From Bacteroidales bacterium (GTDB lineage Bacteria; Bacteroidota; Bacteroidia; Bacteroidales; Paludibacteraceae): 33,194 nt of DNA. The translations under genes were made by a program, and so were the position numbers. This document shows, in pieces, positions 1-7,012 of this stretch. The notes under the pieces are model-generated. The model did not search any database. It had not been told where the DNA came from and was given only the letters and a program-made list of their open reading frames with translations. The stretch's first letter is position 1. Each line of letters opens with the position of its first letter. The stretch is from contig DUQS01000040.1 in assembly GCA_012837685.1 (NCBI GenBank), positions 1-33,194 of the forward strand, read 5' to 3'.

Positions 1-1
1 A

Positions 2-772
2 GCCGGCTGCAATGCTGTTGCTGTCGGGCAATATGTAGCTTCGGCACTAAGTTTTTTATCTGAAAAAAACGGTGTTGATTGGAACGAAAAAACGCTGGGT
101 ATTGTCGGAGTGGGGCATGTCGGCGCCGAAGTGGAAAAAATAGCGCATCATTTGGGAATGCGAGTACTGCGCAACGACCCGCCGAGAGCCGACCGTGAAG
201 GTGCTGCCCTGTTTGTAGATTTAGCTACTATTCAGCACGAAAGCGATGTGATTACTTTTCATACGCCACTAACTTCAACAGGCGTGTATGCTACTAAGTA
301 TTTGGCTGATGCTGAATTTTTTAACAATTTGGCACGTCGTCCGGTTATTATCAATTCCGCTCGCGATGGTGTTGTCAATGAAACAGCATTAAAACAGGCT
401 TTAAATAGCGGTAAAATATCCGATGTTGTAATCGATTGCTGGGAAAATGAGCCTGATATTGATTTGGAGTTGTTGCGTATGTGCGCATTGGGAACGCCGC
501 ATATTGCCGGTTATTCGGCTGATGGTAAAGCCAATGCAACAACCATGTCGGTGCAAGCTGTCGCTCGATTTTTTGGCTTTCCTTTAGAAGATTTTCAAGT
601 TCAATTACCGCCAAAATCACTTATTCATATTGGCAAGCAATCGCCGTACAAGGCTTTCTTGAAAAATTATTCGATAGAAGAAGATTCGACAAAATTGAAA
701 CAACATCCCGAAATGTTCGAAGTGTTGCGCAATCATTATTCACTACGGCGCGAATCAATTATTGTTCCTTAA
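2..772 (+). CDS. pdxB: Erythronate-4-phosphate dehydrogenase, 5'-truncated by window edge
   Basis: NAD-dependent oxidation of 4-phosphoerythronate, second step of the DXP-dependent pyridoxal 5'-phosphate pathway. The frame is open from base 2, so the gene begins outside the window; 256 residues are visible. The GTG at 110 is not the start, because the Rossmann glycine motif GVGHVG (fragment residues 36-41) spans it. The D-2-hydroxyacid dehydrogenase triad is present: Arg in NSARDG (about residue 121), Glu in CWENEP (148) and His in TPHIAGYS (167). The stretch after HIAGYSADGKA fits the C-terminal dimerisation region that separates PdxB from other 2-hydroxyacid dehydrogenases. The stop overlaps the stop of the convergent MBL-fold gene by 14 nt. 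The family is certain and the PdxB assignment is strong; SerA-type enzymes are the alternative. Confidence 0.93.
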   Translation, partial: AGCNAVAVGQYVASALSFLSEKNGVDWNEKTLGIVGVGHVGAEVEKIAHHLGMRVLRNDPPRADREGAALFVDLATIQHESDVITFHTPLTSTGVYATKYLADAEFFNNLARRPVIINSARDGVVNETALKQALNSGKISDVVIDCWENEPDIDLELLRMCALGTPHIAGYSADGKANATTMSVQAVARFFGFPLEDFQVQLPPKSLIHIGKQSPYKAFLKNYSIEEDSTKLKQHPEMFEVLRNHYSLRRESIIVP

Positions 773-1574
773 CGATGTCGTCAAAAATATAAAGTTCCGA
801 AGGTACGGTGCGTTGCAAAGCGTAAAGTAATTTCGGGCTGATTCCTTTCGCTTGTAGAGCGTTGTTTACCGTTTCGTAGGCTATTTCGCGGGTGTTGTTG
901 TCTTCGCTTAAATGGCAAAGAAAAACGTATTGTAATCCGTCGTGCCAGTTGTCGGCTAAGAAATTAGCTGTGTGTGTATTGCTCAAATGTCCCAAATAGC
1001 TTTTCACACGTTGCTTAAGCGGATAGGAGTAAGTGCCGTATTGCAACATATCTTCGTCGTAGTTGGCTTCAATCACCAAATAGTTGGCTTTCGCTATTTG
1101 GTCGGCAACTTCTTTACTGATAAATCCTAAATCGGTGGCAATTACAAAATGTTGATTTTTATAGCGAATGGAGTAGCCTACGCAGTCGGAGGCATCGTGG
1201 CTCACGGGAAATGCTCGAAAAGTAAAGTCTTTAATAACAATGTTTTCGCCCTTACGGAAATATTTGCAACACGAAACCAATTTATCGGTAATTTTGTAGT
1301 TACGGTTGATTCCGTCTCGCATTTCCTGTGTCAAATAGACCGGAATGTGGTACTTTTCGCCTAAAATTCCTACGGATTTTATGTGGTCGGTGTGGTCGTG
1401 CGTAACAAAAATGCCCCAAATATTTTCAAAATTCAAATGTTTTTCTTTGAGTGCGTGTTTTATCGTACGTACGTTGATGCCGGCATCTATGAGAAATCCA
1501 TATTCGCCGGTTCCAATGTAGTAACAATTTCCGCTACTACCGCTACCTATACTTAAAAATCGAAGCCTATCCAT
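759..1574 (-). CDS. MBL-fold hydrolase, YycJ/WalJ (VicX)-like
   Basis: Cytoplasmic metallo-beta-lactamase-fold protein of 271 residues. The N-terminal SIGSGSSGNCYYI and the metal-binding THDHTDH motif (H59, H61, D63, H64) are typical of the YycJ/WalJ group. Later metal-ligand candidates are the His in PVSHDASD, the Asp in IATDLG, and the His in LCHLSED. Family members are dinuclear-metal hydrolases, some with reported 5'-exonuclease activity; the substrate here is unknown. The open frame extends to a possible start at 1601, but the ATG at 1574 is preferred: the family sequence starts there, and a good promoter -7 element (1591-1598) lies between the two, so the longer form would not be fully transcribed. 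No two-component genes adjoin it, so the link to WalKR known from Firmicutes is not implied. Confidence 0.88.
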   Translation of the reverse strand: MDRLRFLSIGSGSSGNCYYIGTGEYGFLIDAGINVRTIKHALKEKHLNFENIWGIFVTHDHTDHIKSVGILGEKYHIPVYLTQEMRDGINRNYKITDKLVSCCKYFRKGENIVIKDFTFRAFPVSHDASDCVGYSIRYKNQHFVIATDLGFISKEVADQIAKANYLVIEANYDEDMLQYGTYSYPLKQRVKSYLGHLSNTHTANFLADNWHDGLQYVFLCHLSEDNNTREIAYETVNNALQAKGISPKLLYALQRTVPSELYIFDDIVKEQ

Positions 1575-1590
1575 TTTACAAAATTGTATG

Positions 1591-1622
1591 CAAAGGTACA
1601 AAAAAATGCAGGACTTTCAAAA
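1591..1622 (-). promoter_or_regulatory. Bacteroides-type promoter of the YycJ-like gene
   Basis: Read on the minus strand, TTTTG at 1622-1618, a 19-nt spacer, then TACCTTTG at 1598-1591. This matches the primary sigma factor consensus of Bacteroidota (TTTG, N19-21, TAnnTTTG). The predicted start point near 1585 leaves a leader of about 11 nt before the ATG at 1574. Confidence 0.75.
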
Positions 1623-1645
1623 GCAATAATCTCACTATTTTTCAC

Positions 1646-1653
1646 TACCTTTG
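1646..1653 (+). promoter_or_regulatory. Probable -7 element for rlmB
   Basis: TACCTTTG matches TAnnTTTG. No clear TTTG is present at the expected -33 distance, so this is weaker than the divergent promoter 25-30 bp away. It would give a leader of roughly 40 nt before the ATG at 1699. Confidence 0.5.
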
Positions 1654-1698
1654 TAAACTTATTTTTAGTGTAGTTTTTACAAAACAGGTCAATCTTTA

Positions 1699-2445
1699 AT
1701 GAAACCCCCAAAGGAAAAAAATATGATTTTCGGGCTCCGTGCTGTCATTGAAGCTATTGATGCCGGCAAGGAGTTGGATAAAATATTCTTGCGTCGAGAT
1801 GTGGGTGGCGAATTGGCGCGTGAGTTGTTCGAAAAAATAAAATCAACCAACATTCCCGTACAAAAAGTGCCGTTGGAAAAGCTAAATCGTTTTACTACCA
1901 AGAATCATCAAGGGGCAATAGCTTTTTTGTCGTCTATTGAATATCAGCATATTGACAATATCATTCCTACTCTTTACGAAGAAGGGCGCAATCCGTTTAT
2001 TGTTATTCTCGACGGTGTTACCGATGTGCGCAATTTTGGAGCGATAGCGCGTACTTGCGAATGTGCCGGCGTGCATGCCATAGTAGTGCCAAGTCGTGGC
2101 GGGGCAATGGTAAATGCCGATGCGGTAAAAACTTCAGCGGGTGCGTTGCATACTATTCCCGTGTGCCGCGAAATGAATTTGAAAAATACGGTGCAATTTT
2201 TGCAAAGTTCGGGCATCAAGGTAGTGGCGGCTTCCGAGAAGGCGCAACATTCCTATACGAAAGTCGATTTTACAGAGCCGGTAGCGTTGGTAATGGGAGC
2301 CGAAGATGTGGGCGTTTCGCCCGAAATTCTTCGCATTTGCGACGATATTGTTTCCATTCCAATAGTCGGTAACATCGAGTCGCTCAATGTTTCCGTGGCT
2401 TCTGCCATTATGATTTATGAAGTATTAAGACAACGCAATTTGTAG
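1699..2445 (+). CDS. rlmB: 23S rRNA (guanosine-2'-O-)-methyltransferase RlmB, SpoU/TrmH family
   Basis: SAM-dependent 2'-O-methylation of a guanosine in 23S rRNA. At 248 residues it has the usual length. Residues 8-75 form the small N-terminal RNA-binding substrate domain (MIFGLRAVIEAI start, KNHQG end). The SPOUT domain follows with its three motifs: DGVTDVRNFGAIARTCE (105-121, with N112 and R118), VMGAEDVGVSP (198-208), and IPIVGNIESLNVSVASAI (220-237), which forms the SAM-binding trefoil knot. The ATG at 1699 is used; an in-frame ATG eight codons later (1723) is also possible, because the family consensus begins around there. It lies 8 nt upstream of the pseudouridine synthase gene, probably in one transcript. 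TrmH-like enzymes acting on tRNA are the alternative, but the N-terminal domain favours RlmB. Confidence 0.9.
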   Translation: MKPPKEKNMIFGLRAVIEAIDAGKELDKIFLRRDVGGELARELFEKIKSTNIPVQKVPLEKLNRFTTKNHQGAIAFLSSIEYQHIDNIIPTLYEEGRNPFIVILDGVTDVRNFGAIARTCECAGVHAIVVPSRGGAMVNADAVKTSAGALHTIPVCREMNLKNTVQFLQSSGIKVVAASEKAQHSYTKVDFTEPVALVMGAEDVGVSPEILRICDDIVSIPIVGNIESLNVSVASAIMIYEVLRQRNL

Positions 2446-2453
2446 AGTGCCGT

Positions 2454-3128
2454 ATGGAAATTTTGTATGAAGACAACCACATTATTGCGGTAAATAAGAA
2501 TTGTTCCGAAATAGTTCAAAGAGATAAAACGGGCGATGTAACGTTGCCCGACATGATAAAAGCCTACCTGAAAGAAAAGTACAATAAACCGGGGAATGTT
2601 TTTTGCGGAGTTACGCACCGTTTAGACCGTCCTGTAACGGGTGTGGTGCTGTTTGCTAAAACCGGCAAAGCTTTGTCGCGTCTCAACGAGATGTTTAAAA
2701 AGCAAGAAATTCAAAAAAAGTATTGGGCGATAGTGAAAAATCCGCCTGCCGAACCTTCCGACAAATTGGAGCATTATCTTGTGCGCAACGAAAAACAGAA
2801 CAAATCGTATGCTTACGACAGTCAAAAAGGCTCTTCAAAAAAGGCGATTTTGTATTACAAAACGTTGGCTAAAGCGGAAAACTACACATTGCTCGAAATC
2901 AATTTAGAAACCGGTCGGCATCATCAAATACGTTGTCAATTGGCAAAAATAGGTTCGCCCATTAAAGGTGATTTAAAATACGGTTTTCAACGTTCCAATC
3001 CCAATGGCGGCATTTCGTTGCATGCACGTTCGGTAGAGTTTGTGCATCCCGTAACAAAGAAAAAAACATACATAGAAGCGCCTGTTCCGCAAGAAAAATT
3101 GTGGGAAGATATTACCAAAGGATTGTGA
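2454..3128 (+). CDS. RluA-family pseudouridine synthase
   Basis: Converts uridine to pseudouridine in rRNA or tRNA. At 224 residues the protein is only the catalytic domain, with no N-terminal S4 domain, so it resembles the short RluA/TruC type rather than RluC/RluD. The catalytic motif HRLDRPVTG is at 55-63, with D58 the expected nucleophile. Further family motifs are KKYWAIVKN (about 84-92), LETGRHHQIRCQLA (about 151-164) and GDLKYG. The exact target uridine cannot be read from sequence. It follows rlmB by 8 nt, which groups two RNA-modification genes, and is closed by the palindromic terminator at 3151-3176. Confidence 0.88.
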   Translation: MEILYEDNHIIAVNKNCSEIVQRDKTGDVTLPDMIKAYLKEKYNKPGNVFCGVTHRLDRPVTGVVLFAKTGKALSRLNEMFKKQEIQKKYWAIVKNPPAEPSDKLEHYLVRNEKQNKSYAYDSQKGSSKKAILYYKTLAKAENYTLLEINLETGRHHQIRCQLAKIGSPIKGDLKYGFQRSNPNGGISLHARSVEFVHPVTKKKTYIEAPVPQEKLWEDITKGL

Positions 3129-3150
3129 TATAATGCGTACAACTGATAAT

Positions 3151-3176
3151 AAAAAAGCTGCCTTAAGGCAGCTTTT
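3151..3176. terminator. Bidirectional intrinsic terminator
   Basis: The perfect palindrome GCTGCCTTAAGGCAGC (3157-3172) is flanked by an A-tract on the left and a T-tract on the right. It therefore works as a stem with a U-run in both directions. It lies between the convergent pseudouridine synthase and the Skp/OmpH-like gene. Confidence 0.85.
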
Positions 3177-3200
3177 TATGTTTAAGAAGTTTTTCGCAGC

Positions 3201-3785
3201 TTACTTTTTCTTTTTGGCGTAGCGTGCGTTCAATGCGTCCAGTACTTGTTGGGTAATGTCGTATTGCGGTTTGGCATACAGCACGTTATCGTTTATTGCA
3301 CTTGTAGAGATAATCAGTTCGTATTTTCCGTCTTTGTTCAAAACGGCGATAACGGCATTTATACTGTCTCTAAACTGTTGGCTCAAAGTCTGTTGCTCCT
3401 GCATTAGGCTTTGTGTCAGTTCGCGGTCTAACGCTTCCAAATCGCTTTGTTTCTTTTGCAGTCGGCGTTGTTCACTTTCGGCGCGTTCTCGGGTCAAAAA
3501 AGCATTGTTTTCTATTTTCTTTTGAAAATCTATCATTTCATTTTGCAATTGACGCACTTGTAGATTGATTTTCAGACGCGAATCTTCCTGTTTTTTTATC
3601 AATTTCTCGTTCGAAATTTTTGCAAACTCATATTGGGACATCAGTGTGTCCACATTAACAACGGCAAACGAAAATTGCTGACTTTGAGAGATAGCGTTGT
3701 CGTTAGTGTTGTTTTCGTCGTTACTTTTTTTACCGCAAGCAGCAACTATAACGGCGGTCAATAGTAAAAATGTGATTTTTTTCAT
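3201..3785 (-). CDS. Skp/OmpH-family periplasmic protein with lipoprotein signal
   Basis: A 194-residue member of the OmpH/Skp family, periplasmic chaperones for outer-membrane proteins. The N-terminus is a short charged segment, a hydrophobic stretch, and VAAC with C17 as the lipobox cysteine, so signal peptidase II processing is predicted. A low-complexity Asn/Asp/Ser linker follows (about 21-38). The family core starts at FAVVNVDTLMSQYE (about 40-53), continues as a long Gln/Glu/Lys-rich helical hairpin (about 55-140), and ends with YELIISTSAINDNVLYAKPQYDIT, the typical OmpH closing strand. Classical Skp is soluble, so the lipid anchor is a variation. The gene follows the small membrane protein by 2 nt and is probably co-transcribed with it. 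Confidence 0.87.
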   Translation of the reverse strand: MKKITFLLLTAVIVAACGKKSNDENNTNDNAISQSQQFSFAVVNVDTLMSQYEFAKISNEKLIKKQEDSRLKINLQVRQLQNEMIDFQKKIENNAFLTRERAESEQRRLQKKQSDLEALDRELTQSLMQEQQTLSQQFRDSINAVIAVLNKDGKYELIISTSAINDNVLYAKPQYDITQQVLDALNARYAKKKK

Positions 3786-3787
3786 AA

Positions 3788-3985
3788 TTATTGTTTTATT
3801 TTTTTTGTTTGTTGTGCAGCTCTATCTTGCGATGTGGCGCAACCGATTCCACGTTCGCGCATCGCCTTACTATTGCCTATGTGAGTGTTGGGAAATTTAC
3901 CGTTTTTGGTAAAAAACACCCGTATGCCTAATAAAAGAATAGCAATTAAGACAATAATAATTGTAGTACCGATTAATAGTTCCAT
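3788..3985 (-). CDS. Small single-pass membrane protein of a Bacteroidota family
   Basis: A 65-residue protein. Residues 4-26 form one hydrophobic membrane segment (LIGTTIIIVLIAILLLGIRV), followed by FFTKNGKFPNTHIGNSKAMRERGIGC and a hydrophilic tail. I recall short Bacteroidota proteins with the same layout, a membrane anchor then FP..H.G.N..MR..GI.C....D..AQ, usually annotated only as membrane or secreted protein. The single Cys (C49) with a following Asp/Arg/Gln-rich tail is the most conserved-looking part. No function is known to me. It overlaps nothing, sits 2 nt upstream of the Skp-like gene on the same strand, and has a TATCTTTG -7 element 20 bp upstream, all supporting a real gene. Confidence 0.72.
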   Translation of the reverse strand: MELLIGTTIIIVLIAILLLGIRVFFTKNGKFPNTHIGNSKAMRERGIGCATSQDRAAQQTKKIKQ

Positions 3986-4004
3986 ACTATTCTGAATTAA
4001 TTTA

Positions 4005-4012
4005 CAAAGATA
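4005..4012 (-). promoter_or_regulatory. Probable -7 element for the small membrane protein/Skp-like pair
   Basis: TATCTTTG on the minus strand, about 20 bp upstream of the start at 3985. The -33 position shows only GCTT, so the match is partial. The rest of the 3986-4188 gap is AT-rich. I could not pick a pepD promoter in it with confidence. Confidence 0.5.
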
Positions 4013-4188
4013 TGAATTTGTCCTGAAAAATAAGCGGTAAGTTGTTAAAAAATGATATATTTAACATTGTTTAGTGCTTATTTGCGATAGCTTTATGGAT
4101 TTTTATAGGCTTTTATGCCTCATTTTTCAAAAAATATTACGAACTTTGACAAACTATTTGAATTACTAAAATTATTGAACTACTGATT

Positions 4189-5640
4189 ATGACTATTGAA
4201 GAATTGCAACCGCAAGAGGTGTTTCATTATTTTAAAGAGATATGTCAAATTCCGCGTCCTTCGAAAAAAGAGGCGGAGATAAGTGCATATTTGTGCCGTT
4301 TTGCCGAAAAACACGGATTAGACTATAAAACCGATGCTGCCGGCAATGTGTTGATACGTAAAAATGCTTCGAAAGGCTATGAAAACAGACCGTCCATCAT
4401 TTTGCAGTCGCACATGGATATGGTGTGTGAGAAAAATAGTTCGGTGGTGCACGATTTTGAAAAAGATGCGATAGAAACTTATGTGGAGGACGGTTGGTTG
4501 AAAGCAAAAGGTACGACTTTGGGTGCCGATAACGGTATTGGAATGGCAGCGCAATTGGCGGTTTTAGCTTCCGATGTCATTGAACACGGAGCACTTGAAT
4601 GCCTGTTTACGGTGGACGAAGAAACGGGCTTAACAGGTGCGTTTGCATTGCAAAAAGGCTTTTTGTCGGGTTCTACGCTTATTAATCTTGACTCGGAAGA
4701 CGACGGCGAAATTTTTATCGGTTGTGCAGGAGGCATTGATACGACTGCGGTGTTTACCTACACAGAACAGCCGTCACCAAAAGGATTTGCTGCTTTTTCG
4801 CTCAAAGTGAGCGGTCTTGTTGGTGGTCATTCCGGCGACGATATCGATAAAGGACGTGGTAATGCGAATAAAATTCTTGTACGTTTTTTGTGGAGTTTGA
4901 TGCAAAAAATGGAAGTAAAATTGGCTAAAATTGACGGTGGTAATTTGCGTAATGCCATACCTCGCGAAGCTGAAGCTTTATTTTTGACGCCGATGGGGAA
5001 AAAAGAAGAAGTGCGCATAGCGATGAACCATTACATAAACGATATTGAGGAGGAATTGCGTATCACTGAACCTAACGTGTCGTTGGATTTGTCATCGGCA
5101 GAATTACCCACAAAGTGTGTTGATGACACGTCCACTTGGAAGTTGTTAAATGCTTTGTATGCTTGTCCGCACGGTGTTATTCGTATGAGCGATGACATGA
5201 AGGGATTGGTGGAAACTTCTACCAATCTTGCATCGGTGAAAATGCTGACAGACAATAAAATAATAGTTGGTACCAGTCAGCGCAGTTCGATAGAATCGTC
5301 TAAATACGACATCGCCAATATGGTAAATAGCGTTTTCTCTCTTGCCGGAGCAGAGGTGAAACATGGCGACGGTTATCCGGGTTGGAAGCCCAATCCGAAT
5401 TCAAAAATTGCCAATGCCATTGCTGACAATTACAGGCAACTGTTTGGCGAAGAACCGAAAATAAAAGCTATACATGCAGGCTTGGAATGCGGATTGTTTT
5501 CCGAAAAATATCCGGGTATGGATATGGCTTCTATCGGACCAACCATGCGTGGAGTACATTCGCCCGATGAACGTTTGGACATTGCCGCAACTCAAAAATT
5601 TTGGCAATTGCTATTGGCTACCTTAAAGAATTTTGAATAA
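4189..5640 (+). CDS. pepD: Aminoacyl-histidine dipeptidase (cytosolic, M20 family)
   Basis: Zinc dipeptidase that cleaves Xaa-His and other unspecific dipeptides in the cytoplasm. It has 483 residues, the usual PepD length. Visible M20 metal and catalytic residues are SHMDMV (H75, D77), GADNGIG (D114, bridging ligand), and DEETGL (E144 general base, E145 ligand). LDSEDDGE (about 168-175) supplies a further ligand, and GPTMRGVHSPDERL near the C-terminus carries the last His. GLVGGHSGDDI marks the lid/dimerisation domain. There is no signal peptide, in agreement with cytoplasmic PepD. The gene stands alone and ends in a strong hairpin starting immediately after its stop codon. Confidence 0.93.
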   Translation: MTIEELQPQEVFHYFKEICQIPRPSKKEAEISAYLCRFAEKHGLDYKTDAAGNVLIRKNASKGYENRPSIILQSHMDMVCEKNSSVVHDFEKDAIETYVEDGWLKAKGTTLGADNGIGMAAQLAVLASDVIEHGALECLFTVDEETGLTGAFALQKGFLSGSTLINLDSEDDGEIFIGCAGGIDTTAVFTYTEQPSPKGFAAFSLKVSGLVGGHSGDDIDKGRGNANKILVRFLWSLMQKMEVKLAKIDGGNLRNAIPREAEALFLTPMGKKEEVRIAMNHYINDIEEELRITEPNVSLDLSSAELPTKCVDDTSTWKLLNALYACPHGVIRMSDDMKGLVETSTNLASVKMLTDNKIIVGTSQRSSIESSKYDIANMVNSVFSLAGAEVKHGDGYPGWKPNPNSKIANAIADNYRQLFGEEPKIKAIHAGLECGLFSEKYPGMDMASIGPTMRGVHSPDERLDIAATQKFWQLLLATLKNFE

Positions 5641-5676
5641 AAAACAGAAGCGGGACAAAAGTCCCGTTTCTGTTTT
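5641..5676. terminator. Bidirectional intrinsic terminator between pepD and the glycogen operon
   Basis: A 16-bp stem with one G-T wobble (left arm 5641-5656, right arm 5661-5676), an AAAA loop, and A/T ends forming a U-run in either direction. It starts on the base after the pepD stop and lies 18 bp from the stop of the GH57-like gene. Confidence 0.88.
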
Positions 5677-5694
5677 ATGAAAAAGTTTGCAGAG

Positions 5695-6984
5695 TTATTT
5701 TTTTGCCGCTTTTTTCTTTGTTTCCAATTTCTTAATTAGTTCTTCTTGATTGCGAATAGTTTTCAAAAGTGCATTCAACTCTTCACTTTCAATGTCCGTC
5801 GGATATTGAGCATTGACGCGCTCGATAAAGTCGCTCAAAACATTCATATAGTTTGTAAATGCTTCATAAGGTGATTCGTACGGAATTTTTTGAGCGTAAA
5901 TCATACCGTCTGAATAGTGCTTCGTATTCATGAAAAAGAAGTGGGCAGTATCTTGCAGAAGTTGCCAATCGACTTTAATCATTGGGTCGGAGCAGAGATG
6001 CACGCGCTCGGTCAAATTATAAAGTTTGGTCAATGCTTCGTTTTGCAATTCGTTGCCGCACCATGCGCTGACGTCTTTTTCTTCGTCTGTCCACGACATA
6101 GGATAAAGTGCGGAAAGCGTATCTACGGGTTTGTTTTTCTTGCAAATTTCTGACGGCAGCTCAAATCCGATGTTTTGTTCTATGGCATAAAACGGTAAAG
6201 CCTTGAAAAATTCAAAAATGCCGCTGTCTTTGTGGTTCAAAATGCCTAAAGCTTCGTAACCCATAAAGACAGTGAAAATATTTTCGGCTTCCGGAGCGTC
6301 TTTTATCCATCCGATGAATTTTTCAGCGGTCAACGGGTATTGATCCCACGACCAATTTGAAAAACGGTAGTTGATATCGTCGCTCAGTTTGTTGTTGCGC
6401 ACTAAAAGTTTAATTTTGTTATTGTAAGCGTGTGAATAGAGATAGTTCGGACTCTTCCATCCCAGTATGTGTTTTGCGCCTTCTACTATTATGTTTTTGT
6501 AACCCAACGATGCTATGGTATTGCCTATTTCGTCGGAGTAGAGTAGTGCCGAATTAGCAAAAGTTGTCGGTTTTTTACCAAACAGTTCTTTGATTTTATT
6601 GGCTTGCATATTTACTTGCAAGGCAAATTCGTCTTCGTTATACAAAGCAGCGAGGGAATGACCGTAAGGTGTAGCCAAAAATTCCACACTGCCCGTTTTT
6701 GCCAATTCTTTGAAACTGTCGATTACTTCGGGAGCGTATTGTTCAAATTGTTCCAAAGCCAAACCGGAGATAGAAAAGGAGACTTTGAAATTTCCATTCG
6801 AACTGCGTATCATATCCAACAAAATGCGGTTGGCTTCTAAGTAGCAGTTGTCGGAAGCGTAACGTATAGCCGATTCGTTGGCATAATCGTCATAATAATA
6901 ATGGTCGTTGCCGATTTCGAAAAAGCGGTAGCGTTTCAAGTTGGGGCGTTGATGAACGCGGAAACAAAAATTGATGGTTTTCAT
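5695..6984 (-). CDS. GH57 alpha-amylase-like protein, catalytic residues apparently missing
   Basis: A 429-residue cytoplasmic protein of the GH57 fold, third gene of a glycogen operon. Family landmarks are visible: HQRP (11-14), SISGLALEQ (71-79), EFLATPYGHSLAAL (101-114), the region TFANSALLYSDEIG (141-154), and VFMGYEALG (239-247). In active GH57 enzymes of this subgroup as I recall them, the fourth region carries the nucleophile in a NTELIY-like motif and the fifth the proton donor in a MDYETFG-like motif. Here these positions read NSALLY (A146) and MGYEALG (G242), so both catalytic acids look lost. The tail is a Lys/Glu-rich helix. Published surveys describe GH57-like homologues with incomplete catalytic machinery, so a regulatory or glycogen-binding role is as plausible as hydrolysis. 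The start ATG lies 28 nt after the GT4 gene. Confidence 0.85.
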   Translation of the reverse strand: MKTINFCFRVHQRPNLKRYRFFEIGNDHYYYDDYANESAIRYASDNCYLEANRILLDMIRSSNGNFKVSFSISGLALEQFEQYAPEVIDSFKELAKTGSVEFLATPYGHSLAALYNEDEFALQVNMQANKIKELFGKKPTTFANSALLYSDEIGNTIASLGYKNIIVEGAKHILGWKSPNYLYSHAYNNKIKLLVRNNKLSDDINYRFSNWSWDQYPLTAEKFIGWIKDAPEAENIFTVFMGYEALGILNHKDSGIFEFFKALPFYAIEQNIGFELPSEICKKNKPVDTLSALYPMSWTDEEKDVSAWCGNELQNEALTKLYNLTERVHLCSDPMIKVDWQLLQDTAHFFFMNTKHYSDGMIYAQKIPYESPYEAFTNYMNVLSDFIERVNAQYPTDIESEELNALLKTIRNQEELIKKLETKKKAAKK

Positions 6985-7012
6985 ATTGATACTATTTTAT
7001 TGTTTTTCATTA

